From NCBI RefSeq assembly GCF_000260985.4, contig NC_017857.3, positions 1,054,001-1,118,000 on the forward strand: a stretch of DNA of 64,000 nt. The letters run 5' to 3'. The notes beneath the pieces were generated by a model. That model saw only the letters and a program-made list of their open reading frames with translations. It was not told the origin of the DNA and did not search any database. Source of the DNA: Methylophaga nitratireducenticrescens (lineage in GTDB: Bacteria; Pseudomonadota; Gammaproteobacteria; Nitrosococcales; Methylophagaceae). Positions 1 to 7,882 of this stretch are shown here, one piece after another. The position numbers and the translations under genes are program-made. Position 1 is the first letter of the stretch, and every line of letters begins with the position of its first letter.

Positions 1-342
1 TGGGCCAAACAAGGTGTTTTATTACTGAATGCTGTATTAACGGTGGAACATGGGCAAGCCAATGCGCATCAGGGAAAAGGGTGGGAACAGTTTACTGATC
101 GGGTCATTAATCTGGTCAATCAACAGCGTGAAAATGTGGTGTTTATGTTATGGGGCAGTTACGCCCAGAAAAAAGGTGCTGCTATTGATAATGAACGACA
201 TCTGGTATTAAAAGCACCACATCCATCACCCTTATCAGCTCACCGCGGTTTTCTGGGTTGCAAGCATTTCAGCCAGGCTAATGACTATTTACAGCAACAT
301 GGACAAACACCTATTGATTGGCAGTTACCAACATCAGTCTAG
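1..342 (+). CDS. ung: Uracil-DNA glycosylase, C-terminal part (cut by window edge)
   Basis: The reading frame is open from base 1 and ends at 342, giving about 113 residues of the C-terminal half. The conserved LLLN..LTV strand near the start and the [14 protein letters not shown]-intercalation loop followed by GCKHFS are hallmarks of family-1 uracil-DNA glycosylase, which removes uracil from DNA in base-excision repair. The catalytic Asp and the uracil-binding pocket lie upstream of the window. No internal start should be taken as real: the GTG at 43 lies inside a conserved strand. The identification is firm. Confidence 0.95.
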   Translation, partial: WAKQGVLLLNAVLTVEHGQANAHQGKGWEQFTDRVINLVNQQRENVVFMLWGSYAQKKGAAIDNERHLVLKAPHPSPLSAHRGFLGCKHFSQANDYLQQHGQTPIDWQLPTSV

Positions 343-366
343 CGTTTAAGGTTTAGATTTATTGCC

Positions 367-384
367 TTGGAGATATTTCTCCAA
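367..384 (+). other. Small hairpin between ung and yheS
   Basis: A 7-bp perfect inverted repeat (TTGGAGA / TCTCCAA) with a TATT loop lies 25 bp after the ung stop. No T-tract follows, so it is a poor intrinsic terminator. It may be a weak terminator or an mRNA processing structure ahead of the ABC-F gene. Confidence 0.3.
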
Positions 385-419
385 TACAGTCGATGGGCAG
401 GCTTGATACAATTCGCGCC

Positions 420-2315
420 ATGATAAATTTCAGCCAACTTTCTTTACGACGCGGACCACGGTTACTGTTTGAAGCGGCCAATCTGGTGATTCATCCTGGG
501 CAGCGTATCGGTTTGACCGGCGCCAATGGCACTGGTAAATCCAGCCTGTTTGCGATGATCCGCAATGAAATACATGCTGACAGCGGTGATCTGACGTTTC
601 CTGAATCCTGGGTGATCGCCCATGTTGCACAGGAAACGCCCGCGGTCGATACAACTGCCATTGACTATGTGTTGCAGGGCGATGCTGAACTGAGTCAGCT
701 GCTCACACAATTGGCACAAGCAGAACAGAACAATGATGGTCATTTGCAAACCCAGCTGCATGACAAAATAGGTTTGATTGATGGTTATACCGGCCGTAGT
801 CGAGCTGCAAAATTACTGCATGGATTAGGGTTTACTGCTGAGCAGCAGGAACATCCGGTCAGAACCTTTTCAGGTGGCTGGCGTATGCGACTTAACCTGG
901 CCCAGGCACTGATGTGCCGTAGTGACTTATTACTGCTGGATGAGCCCACCAATCATTTGGATCTCGAAGCCGTCTATTGGTTAGAAGAATGGCTCCGCAG
1001 TTATGCTGGGACGCTGCTGGTGATTTCTCATGATCGTGAATTTCTCGATAGAGTCGTCACCCATATCGCTCATATCGAACAACAGCGCATCAAACTGTAT
1101 ACTGGTAATTATTCGGATTTTGAAATCGCCCGTGCCGAGCATCTGGCCAATCAGCAATCCGCTTATCAGAAACAGCAATCAGAAATCGCCCACATCCGTG
1201 ATTTTGTGAATCGATTCAAGGCCAAAGCGACCAAAGCCAAGCAGGCTCAAAGCCGTATCAAAGCCTTGGAGCGCATGGAAAAGATCGCTCCGGCGCATGT
1301 CGATTCACCGTTTCATTTCAGCTTTTTTGAGCCGCGACGTTTAACCACGCCAATATTAGCGCTGGATAAAGCCAGTGTTGGTTATCAGCAAACACCGTTA
1401 ATCGATAATATCAAGCTCCACCTTGCTCCCGGCGATCGTATTGGTTTGTTAGGCCCTAACGGTGCCGGTAAATCGACATTAATCAAACTGATTGCCGGTG
1501 AACTGGAACCGCTCAGTGGTAAACGCCGGGAAGGTAAAGATATTGTTATCGGTTATTTTGCCCAACACCAATTAGAACAATTACGTCCTGATGAAAGTGC
1601 AATGAAGCACTTACAGCGGCTGGACCCTATGGCGACTGAACAGGATTGCCGTAATTTTCTCGGCGGTTTTGGCTTTAATGGCGATACCGGTCTGGAACCG
1701 GTTGCCCCATTCTCTGGTGGCGAAAAAGCCCGGCTGGTTCTGGCCCTGCTGGTTTATCAGCGCCCGGCTTTATTGTTATTGGATGAACCTACCAATCACC
1801 TTGATTTGGAAATGCGGCTGGCGTTAACCATGGCTTTGCAGGAATATGAAGGGGCATTAGTGGTGGTATCGCATGATCGCTATTTCCTACGTAATGTCAC
1901 TGATGCTCTCTGGCTGGTAGCTGATGGTAAAGCCGCTGCTTTTGAAGGTGACCTTGATGACTATCGGCAGCTGCGTTTAGGCCGTGAAACGGTTAATGCT
2001 TCTGCTGATAAAAGCCCTGCCGCCAACAATGGCAAAAAACTGGATCGACAGGCGGCAGCACAACAGCGTCAGAAATTACAGCCTTTGCGTAACCAGGTTA
2101 AAAAGGCAGAGCAAGTCCTCGATAAACAGAACGCTGAACTTGCCAAAATAGAATTACAACTGGCTGATACAACGCTGTATGAAGCGGCCAATAAAGAAAA
2201 ACTCAAAGACCTGTTACAACAGCAAGCTGCCACCAAGGCGGCATTGGAACAGGCTGAAATGGACTGGCTTGAAGCCAGTGAAATACTTGAAAACGCAGAA
2301 ACTGCAGAGGTTTAA
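420..2315 (+). CDS. yheS: ABC-F ATPase, YheS type
   Basis: This is a soluble ABC-F protein with two ABC cassettes and no membrane domain. Such proteins act on the ribosome as translation factors. The first cassette has Walker A GANGTGKSS (about residue 34), signature SGGWRMRL and Walker B LLLLDEPTNHLD. The second has GPNGAGKST (about residue 344), SGGEKARL and another DEPTNHLD. A charged linker of about 70 residues joins them, and a Gln/Lys-rich coiled coil ends the protein. The frame opens at 393, but the ATG at 420 starts with MINFSQLSLRRG, which matches the usual YheS N-terminus, so I chose it (631 residues; E. coli about 637). It ends 3 bp before uup, so the two are probably co-transcribed. 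Confidence 0.93.
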   Translation: MINFSQLSLRRGPRLLFEAANLVIHPGQRIGLTGANGTGKSSLFAMIRNEIHADSGDLTFPESWVIAHVAQETPAVDTTAIDYVLQGDAELSQLLTQLAQAEQNNDGHLQTQLHDKIGLIDGYTGRSRAAKLLHGLGFTAEQQEHPVRTFSGGWRMRLNLAQALMCRSDLLLLDEPTNHLDLEAVYWLEEWLRSYAGTLLVISHDREFLDRVVTHIAHIEQQRIKLYTGNYSDFEIARAEHLANQQSAYQKQQSEIAHIRDFVNRFKAKATKAKQAQSRIKALERMEKIAPAHVDSPFHFSFFEPRRLTTPILALDKASVGYQQTPLIDNIKLHLAPGDRIGLLGPNGAGKSTLIKLIAGELEPLSGKRREGKDIVIGYFAQHQLEQLRPDESAMKHLQRLDPMATEQDCRNFLGGFGFNGDTGLEPVAPFSGGEKARLVLALLVYQRPALLLLDEPTNHLDLEMRLALTMALQEYEGALVVVSHDRYFLRNVTDALWLVADGKAAAFEGDLDDYRQLRLGRETVNASADKSPAANNGKKLDRQAAAQQRQKLQPLRNQVKKAEQVLDKQNAELAKIELQLADTTLYEAANKEKLKDLLQQQAATKAALEQAEMDWLEASEILENAETAEV

Positions 2316-2318
2316 TCC

Positions 2319-4211
2319 GTGGCATTATTGTCTTTAAAACAGCTGACCGTCAGTTATGGTGGCCCCAATTTACTTGATAAAGTCGACTTTCAGCTCGATA
2401 AAGGTGAACGGGTTTGTCTGGTTGGCCGCAACGGCGCTGGTAAATCCACCTTGATGAAAGTCATTGCCGGAGAAATCACCCCAGATGGTGGTGATATGGT
2501 GGGCTTGCAAGAATTGAAAATTGCCCGGCTGGAGCAGGAAGTTCCTGCTGGCACGGCTGGCAGTGTGTTTGACGTTGTCGCTGCCGGACTGGGCGAAGTT
2601 GGGCCTTTACTGGTGGAATATCATCATATTGTTCAGCAACTGGAACACGATAGCAGTGAACAAATCCTTAACAAGCTGGAAAAAGCCCAGCATAAACTCG
2701 AAGCAGTGGATGGCTGGAGTCTGGAACAGCAGGTTGAAACCGTTATTTCCCGTTTATCGCTGGATGCAGATGTTGAGTTTTCCAGTTTATCCGGGGGGAT
2801 GAAAAGACGGGTTCTCCTGGCTCAGGCATTGGTACGCCAACCGGATATTCTATTACTGGATGAGCCGACCAACCATCTGGATATCAGTTCTATCACCTGG
2901 CTGGAAGGTTTTCTGAAAAGTTATGGTGGCACCTTATTGTTCATCACCCATGATCGTAGCTTTTTGCAGGCCTTGGCTACCCGTATTGTGCAGTTGGATC
3001 GTGGGCAACTGGTGAGCTTCCCGGGTGATTACAAAAGCTTTCTGGAGAAACGTGAAGCTTTACTGTCGGCCGAAGCAGAGCAGAATGCGCAGTTTGATAA
3101 AAAACTGGCTCAGGAAGAAGTTTGGATTCGTCAGGGTATTAAAGCACGTCGCACACGTAATGAAGGTCGGGTGAGGGCGTTGGAGAAGCTGCGCCGGGAA
3201 CGTGGTCAACGCCGAGAGGTGTTAGGCAATGTGTCGATGAAGATCCAGGAAGGCGATCGGAGTGGCAAGCTGGTGGTGGAAGTTAAGAATATCAGTCAGG
3301 CATTTGATGGCCGACAGTTATTCAAAGATTTCTCAACGGTGATTCAGCGCGGTGATCGCATTGGTATTATCGGACCCAATGGCTGTGGTAAAAGTACGTT
3401 ACTGTCGATTCTACTGGGTCGGGCAGAACCACAATCCGGAACAGTAAGGTTAGGTACCAATCTTCAGGTGGCGTATTTTGATCAATTACGTAGCCAGTTG
3501 GATGAAGAGGCCAGTGTTGTCGATAACGTCGGGCAGGGTAGAGACTTTGTTGAAATTAATGGCAGTCCTAAACATGTGATCGGTTATCTGCAAGATTTTC
3601 TGTTCACCCCGGATCGTGCAAGAACACCGGTAAAAGCCTTGTCAGGTGGTGAGCGTAACCGTCTGTTACTGGCGAAATTATTTACCCAGCCAGCCAATTT
3701 ACTGGTTTTGGATGAGCCAACCAATGATCTGGATGCGGAAACGCTGGAATTGCTGGAAGACTTGTTGCTGGGCTTTACCGGCACTATGCTGTTGGTCAGC
3801 CATGATCGAAGCTTTCTGAATAATGTGGTGACCAGTTGCATCGTATTTGATGAAGATAAACAGGTCCGTGAATATGTTGGTGGTTATGATGATTGGCTGG
3901 CACAACGCCAGCAGTCTGCGAAACAGGAAAAGCCTGCAGCCAAACTGGAGTCTGCTTCTGCTGCAAAATCGGCTAAGAAAAAGTCGAGCTTAACTTATCA
4001 GCAGCAACTCGATCTGAAATCATTGCCTCTAGAGATTGAACGACTCGAGCAACAAATCGCTGCGTTAACCGAAAAAATGTCGGCTGCAGATTTTTATCAG
4101 CAAGATGCAACCAATATTAAACAGACTCAAACTCAAATGACCGAACTCGAGCAAAGTCTTGAGTCCGCGTTTGAAAAATGGGAAAAGCTGGAAGCTTTAC
4201 AAAACTTCTGA
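2319..4211 (+). CDS. uup: ABC-F ATPase, Uup type
   Basis: A 630-residue ABC-F ATPase starting at GTG 2319, three bases after yheS. The first cassette has GRNGAGKST (about residue 37) and LSGGMKRR; the second has GPNGCGKST (about residue 351) and LSGGERNR. The second Walker B is followed by NDLD rather than NHLD, as is usual in Uup. A C-terminal coiled coil (about 540-630) is the known DNA/ribosome-binding extension. Uup affects transposon excision and ribosome function in E. coli. Length and N-terminus (ERVCLVGRNG) fit Uup better than the other ABC-F classes. Confidence 0.93.
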   Translation: MALLSLKQLTVSYGGPNLLDKVDFQLDKGERVCLVGRNGAGKSTLMKVIAGEITPDGGDMVGLQELKIARLEQEVPAGTAGSVFDVVAAGLGEVGPLLVEYHHIVQQLEHDSSEQILNKLEKAQHKLEAVDGWSLEQQVETVISRLSLDADVEFSSLSGGMKRRVLLAQALVRQPDILLLDEPTNHLDISSITWLEGFLKSYGGTLLFITHDRSFLQALATRIVQLDRGQLVSFPGDYKSFLEKREALLSAEAEQNAQFDKKLAQEEVWIRQGIKARRTRNEGRVRALEKLRRERGQRREVLGNVSMKIQEGDRSGKLVVEVKNISQAFDGRQLFKDFSTVIQRGDRIGIIGPNGCGKSTLLSILLGRAEPQSGTVRLGTNLQVAYFDQLRSQLDEEASVVDNVGQGRDFVEINGSPKHVIGYLQDFLFTPDRARTPVKALSGGERNRLLLAKLFTQPANLLVLDEPTNDLDAETLELLEDLLLGFTGTMLLVSHDRSFLNNVVTSCIVFDEDKQVREYVGGYDDWLAQRQQSAKQEKPAAKLESASAAKSAKKKSSLTYQQQLDLKSLPLEIERLEQQIAALTEKMSAADFYQQDATNIKQTQTQMTELEQSLESAFEKWEKLEALQNF

Positions 4212-4238
4212 TTTTAAAAGGTATTTTTGTCAGACACC

Positions 4239-4276
4239 AAAAAGCCACTGCCTTGTTCTTAAGACAGTGGCTTTTC
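4239..4276. terminator. Bidirectional intrinsic terminator between uup and the haem protein gene
   Basis: An 11-bp perfect stem (AAAAGCCACTG at 4240-4250, CAGTGGCTTTT at 4265-4275) with a 14-base loop. A-runs on one side and T-runs on the other make it usable on both strands. It sits between the convergent stops at 4211 and 4285. Confidence 0.9.
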
Positions 4277-4284
4277 AATAACGT

Positions 4285-5049
4285 TTATTCGTCTAGCAAG
4301 GCATCACGATTGTCCTCACGAAGATGAGGCAGTACCCACATTTCATACATAGATACTACCCACATAAATGCAAATGACATTGCCATTGCAGCACCAGCGA
4401 TGATAACAAGCCATGCAAAATTTGGATTCAACTTAGTTAACCACCATGAACTGATATCAATTAAGAGAAATATATATGGCATGGAAATTACGAATACTTT
4501 CAGTACTGTGGGAACACCTGATGCAAGACTGAAAATAAGGCCGACAAACATAAAAATAAAGGCTATGCCAAATAAATGAATGTGCGAGACCCGAGCAAGT
4601 GATGTAAAACTGGCTCCTGTATCGATAACTGCGCGTTCTTTTATCTGTTTAAAATCAGAATAGTCTGGAACTGCACCAGCAGCCTCAGCGTTATGGCAAA
4701 TGATGCATTTGTTATCAAAGATTTGTCTGATGCCATCATTTTCATAGGCTTCTTCCGTTGCACCGGCGTACACCCAGCTAATGATCTTGTTGCGTTCATC
4801 CTCGGTTGCCATTGGTTTCATCGATCCGTGCAATTTATTTTCTAGCAAAGAATTGCTTCTGTTACCGTAATAACTATAGACGATATCATCAATTGAAAGG
4901 CCGTACTCACCATCAGCCAAACCATGGGTAAGCTGAATTTGCACAATTGCCATCAGATAACCCACTGCCACCACAACCAGATAACCGGTAAAAAGAGATT
5001 TTAGAGAAGTGCCTTGACTGGCGAGATTAAGATTGTGATTTTTTGCCAT
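4285..5049 (-). CDS. Membrane-anchored monohaem c-type protein of unknown function
   Basis: A 254-residue integral membrane protein with about four transmembrane segments: one near 20-42, then three close together near 156-178, 180-203 and 211-236. Between the first and second is a periplasm-sized loop with one CIICH motif (Cys115, Cys118, His119), the covalent haem c attachment signature. Two histidines (H156, H158, in SHIHLFG) start the second segment and could ligand a haem. The gene stands alone between a terminator and a DUF4197 gene, so context gives no pathway. It could be a small electron-transfer or redox-sensing subunit. The haem motif is seen directly; the function is not known to me. 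Confidence 0.7.
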   Translation of the reverse strand: MAKNHNLNLASQGTSLKSLFTGYLVVVAVGYLMAIVQIQLTHGLADGEYGLSIDDIVYSYYGNRSNSLLENKLHGSMKPMATEDERNKIISWVYAGATEEAYENDGIRQIFDNKCIICHNAEAAGAVPDYSDFKQIKERAVIDTGASFTSLARVSHIHLFGIAFIFMFVGLIFSLASGVPTVLKVFVISMPYIFLLIDISSWWLTKLNPNFAWLVIIAGAAMAMSFAFMWVVSMYEMWVLPHLREDNRDALLDE

Positions 5050-5112
5050 GATGTGTCCCTTATTTTTATTGTGTTTATTCTATTACAGAGCGCTTTTACT
5101 GAGTAGCGAAAA

Positions 5113-5868
5113 TCACTCTTTGTTGCCAAAAACCTGCTGCAAAATCTTCGACGTCCGTGCTGCCGGATTACTGCGGATCTGTTGTTCTTCCTGCGCCAGC
5201 ATAACAAATAACCCATCCAGAGTCTGATCGGTGACATAGCTTTGAAGATCCATGTTCAGCTCCTGACCGACTAAAGGCACTGAGCTCAGCTTATCATCTA
5301 ACTGGTTGTAATAGCGGGTAGCACCAACCTCATTCAGAGAGCTGTCAATAATAGGTTTAAATAGATCTGCAAGTTTGTTGCGGGTTCGTTCTTCAAAGAA
5401 ACGTGTGGCAGCATCATTATGACCATTTAAAATGTTATGGGCGTCATCGATCGTCATGTTTTTAATGGCATCAATCATAATGGAAGTTGCTTGTGGAGCG
5501 GCTTTTTCTGCTGCACGGTTAATACTTTCCTCAAAATCATCAGCCATTTTATTCAGTCCCAGCTGACGCATTAATCCGGCAGCTTGCTGAACGCGAGGAG
5601 GTAACGGAATACGAATCTTCGGGTTGTTAAAATAACCTCCCTCTTTACTGACATTTTCTACAGCTTTTCTAGTACCGACTTCTAGGGCTTCTTTTAGGCC
5701 GTTGGCAATCGTGTCAGAACTTAAAACCGACCCTTCTGATGTGCCAAGCGCTGTACTACCTGACTTACTGAAGTCTTCGAGGAATTTTTTCCAATCAGCA
5801 TGGCTGGAGGATGCTACCAATAGAGTAAAGAGAAGAAGTACCTTGGTGACTTTTACCGAAAATTTCAT
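5113..5868 (-). CDS. DUF4197 family exported protein
   Basis: A 251-residue protein with a cleavable signal peptide: basic MKFSVKVTK, a hydrophobic stretch and an SHA-D cleavage site near residue 24. The mature part is helical and carries features I associate with DUF4197: the GLKEALEVGT segment near residue 57, the IRIPLPP stretch near 85, and the C-terminal TDQTLDGLF segment. The family is periplasmic and has no established function. It lies just upstream of the haem protein gene on the same strand (64-bp gap), so co-transcription is possible. Confidence 0.8.
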   Translation of the reverse strand: MKFSVKVTKVLLLFTLLVASSSHADWKKFLEDFSKSGSTALGTSEGSVLSSDTIANGLKEALEVGTRKAVENVSKEGGYFNNPKIRIPLPPRVQQAAGLMRQLGLNKMADDFEESINRAAEKAAPQATSIMIDAIKNMTIDDAHNILNGHNDAATRFFEERTRNKLADLFKPIIDSSLNEVGATRYYNQLDDKLSSVPLVGQELNMDLQSYVTDQTLDGLFVMLAQEEQQIRSNPAARTSKILQQVFGNKE

Positions 5869-5960
5869 GGTGTAATTCCTATTCTTCTTAGCTTTGATAG
5901 TGCCTGTATGTCTCAGTAAGCGTCAAGCTATCCATTAATATCATTTGGAATAAAGGACAA

Positions 5961-5992
5961 AAAAAAACCGGTTAATTGCTTAACCGGTTTTC
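5961..5992 (-). terminator. Intrinsic terminator of the cold-shock gene
   Basis: A 12-bp perfect stem (AAAACCGGTTAA at 5964-5975, TTAACCGGTTTT at 5980-5991) with a TTGC loop. Read on the minus strand it is followed by a run of T, and it sits 21 bp after the csp stop. Confidence 0.92.
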
Positions 5993-6012
5993 ATATCTAT
6001 CGGATCTGGTTA

Positions 6013-6222
6013 TCAGCTAGGGACAACGTTTTCCGCTTGTGGACCTTTTTGACCTTGTGTCACTTCCATAGTGACAGCTTGGCCTTCTTTCAGAGTTCTG
6101 AAACCATCTGATTTAATTGCGCTATGATGTACAAAGACATCTGGACCATCGGCGCGTTCAATAAAACCGAATCCTTTTGCGTCATTGAACCATTTCACTG
6201 TGCCTGTAACTTGCTCTGCCAT
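6013..6222 (-). CDS. Cold-shock domain protein, CspA family
   Basis: A 69-residue single-domain cold-shock protein. It has both nucleic-acid binding motifs: RNP1 KGFGFI (residues 16-21) and RNP2 VFVHHS (about 29-34), on a five-strand OB fold. Such proteins bind single-stranded RNA or DNA and melt mRNA structure. The gene is monocistronic with its own terminator and has a long (about 295 bp) upstream gap, as is common for csp genes with structured leaders. Whether it is cold-induced cannot be told from sequence. Confidence 0.95.
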   Translation of the reverse strand: MAEQVTGTVKWFNDAKGFGFIERADGPDVFVHHSAIKSDGFRTLKEGQAVTMEVTQGQKGPQAENVVPS

Positions 6223-6517
6223 ATCAACCTCAATATCTTAAATCTTCTGCTAACTTAACTCCTAAGCCAGCTTACACTACCCCTTAAAAAGGGGTTAATC
6301 GCATTGTACGCCCAAAATTTAACAAAAAGTCACATTTATTTTGGTCGCACCAATATTTTTCCACCATTAAAAATTGCTCGTAAAAGTATAAATGCAGTGC
6401 TTAGGCATTGAATTTACTGGATTTATAAGCATGTTAATGTTCTGGATATTAGAATTTAATGATTTTATTGAACACTGGGTTTCTAGCCGTAGTGCGGAAT
6501 AAAATGCGCGATTTAGA
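6223..6517 (-). other. Leader/intergenic region upstream of csp
   Basis: No convincing gene is visible in this 295-bp gap. It holds two small inverted repeats: ACCCCTT/AAGGGGT with an AAA loop (6279-6295), which lies in any csp leader, and TTGGT/ACCAA (about 6342-6354). The first could contribute to leader folding, the second could be a weak terminator for yggX. I did not find a clear cold-box sequence or a convincing promoter. Confidence 0.35.
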
Positions 6518-6784
6518 CTAAACTGGCTTGAAATCAGCTGGTTTTTCGGAACCATCCCCGAAGAAGAATTTCTCCAATTCCGTTTTTAAAAATGCCTGAG
6601 ATTTGGGATCGGCTAATGATAAACGATACTCATTAATCAACATGGTTTGATGCGATAGCCACATCTGCCAGGCTTCTTTTGAGACAGTTTCATAGATTTT
6701 TTTGCCTAAATCCCCAGGATAAGGTGGAAAATCAAGTGCTTCTGCTTCTTTGTCAAGTTTTACACAATGCACGGTACGTGTCAT
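6518..6784 (-). CDS. yggX: Fe(II)-trafficking / oxidative damage protection protein YggX
   Basis: An 88-residue protein beginning [10 protein letters not shown], with the YggX signatures [13 protein letters not shown] and [21 protein letters not shown]. YggX is a small cytosolic protein that protects iron-sulfur clusters from oxidants in enterobacteria. Its start overlaps the mutY stop by 4 bp (ATGA), the same mutY-yggX arrangement as in E. coli, where the partner carries an Fe-S cluster. Confidence 0.95.
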   Translation of the reverse strand: MTRTVHCVKLDKEAEALDFPPYPGDLGKKIYETVSKEAWQMWLSHQTMLINEYRLSLADPKSQAFLKTELEKFFFGDGSEKPADFKPV

Positions 6785-7830
6785 AGCATCCTCTCGGTTG
6801 ATGATAAAAATTTAATTAACTGTTTAACTGGAGCGGGTATGCCCAACGTTAACGCTTGCTCTATTCTAACCCAGATAAATCTATTATTCTCAGCCACAAA
6901 AGGGATTGGCTCGGCAGTAAACAGATAAGGTTTTATGGTTAATTTGAAATGACTGAAAACATGTTTGATTTCCGGCAAAGATGATTCCAGTAAGGTTTTT
7001 TTTAACGGTAAAATGTTATCTGCTGCATCAGCTGTTTTCCCCTCAGGAAAACTCCATAGACCTCCCCATATACCATTTTTCGGACGTTGCTCCAATAATA
7101 TGTGGTTATGCTGATCTCTATAGACGAACCAGTTAGTTTGACGGATAGGCTGAATTTTTTTGGCTTTACGTACCGGGAATAAAGTTGGTTCACCCGATGC
7201 AAAAGCCTGACAATCAGTTTGAAGAGGACATTTCTGGCAGGCTGGGCGACTGCGGGTACATAAGGTGGCTCCCAGGTCCATTTGCGCCTGAATATAATTA
7301 GCAATCCGTTGTTCAGGCAATAATGTCTCGGCACGCTGCCACATGGTGGCTTCTGCGTGTTTCTCACCCGGCCAGACATTAATGGCATCATATCGGGCCA
7401 AAACGCGTTTTACATTACCATCCAGAATCGGATAGCGCTGATGAAAGGCCAGCGCCATAATGGCTCCGGCTGTAGAACGACCAATTCCTGGCAAATCCAA
7501 AAGCGACTGAAAATCCTCCGGTACCTGTGCGTCATGGAGTTGTTGTATCTGAACGGCTGCTTTATGCAGATTACGTCCACGCGCATAATATCCAAGCCCC
7601 GACCATAAACCAAGAACATCATCTATGTCGGCATCGGCCAGAACATTAATGCCTGGGAAACGATCAATAAAACGCTGGTAATAGGGAATAACGGTAGCAA
7701 CCTGAGTTTGCTGAAGCATCACTTCAGAAAGCCATACATGATAAGCCGATGGATTTTGCTGCCATGGCAAATCCTTACGACCATGATGGTCGTACCAGGC
7801 TAATAAACGTTCACTGAAGCTGCTAGTCAA
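6781..7830 (-). CDS. mutY: A/G-specific adenine DNA glycosylase MutY
   Basis: A 349-residue MutY that removes adenine mispaired with 8-oxoguanine. Visible features are the catalytic-Glu segment [12 protein letters not shown] (near residue 35), the helix-hairpin-helix [11 protein letters not shown], the catalytic Asp in ILDGNVKRV, and a [4Fe-4S] ligand set of four cysteines spaced C-x6-C-x2-C-x5-C near residues 190-206. The C-terminal NUDIX-like 8-oxoG recognition domain follows ([10 protein letters not shown]). Length matches the family. It is followed by yggX with a 4-bp overlap. Confidence 0.96.
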   Translation of the reverse strand: MTSSFSERLLAWYDHHGRKDLPWQQNPSAYHVWLSEVMLQQTQVATVIPYYQRFIDRFPGINVLADADIDDVLGLWSGLGYYARGRNLHKAAVQIQQLHDAQVPEDFQSLLDLPGIGRSTAGAIMALAFHQRYPILDGNVKRVLARYDAINVWPGEKHAEATMWQRAETLLPEQRIANYIQAQMDLGATLCTRSRPACQKCPLQTDCQAFASGEPTLFPVRKAKKIQPIRQTNWFVYRDQHNHILLEQRPKNGIWGGLWSFPEGKTADAADNILPLKKTLLESSLPEIKHVFSHFKLTIKPYLFTAEPIPFVAENNRFIWVRIEQALTLGIPAPVKQLIKFLSSTERML

Positions 7831-7840
7831 AATAGAATCA

Positions 7841-7866
7841 GGCCATGTTCTTTTATGAACATGGCC
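7841..7866 (-). terminator. Hairpin between the AsmA-like gene and mutY
   Basis: A perfect 10-bp inverted repeat (GGCCATGTTC / GAACATGGCC) with a 6-base TTTTAT loop lies in the 52-bp gap. The T-tract on the minus strand is poor, so termination may be partial. Confidence 0.5.
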
Positions 7867-7882
7867 TCTTGTTGATTATTTA

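Noticed and set aside
420-4211. The two ABC-F genes as a recent tandem duplication
   Set aside because: They belong to distinct, ancient subfamilies (YheS and Uup) with different linkers and C-termini.
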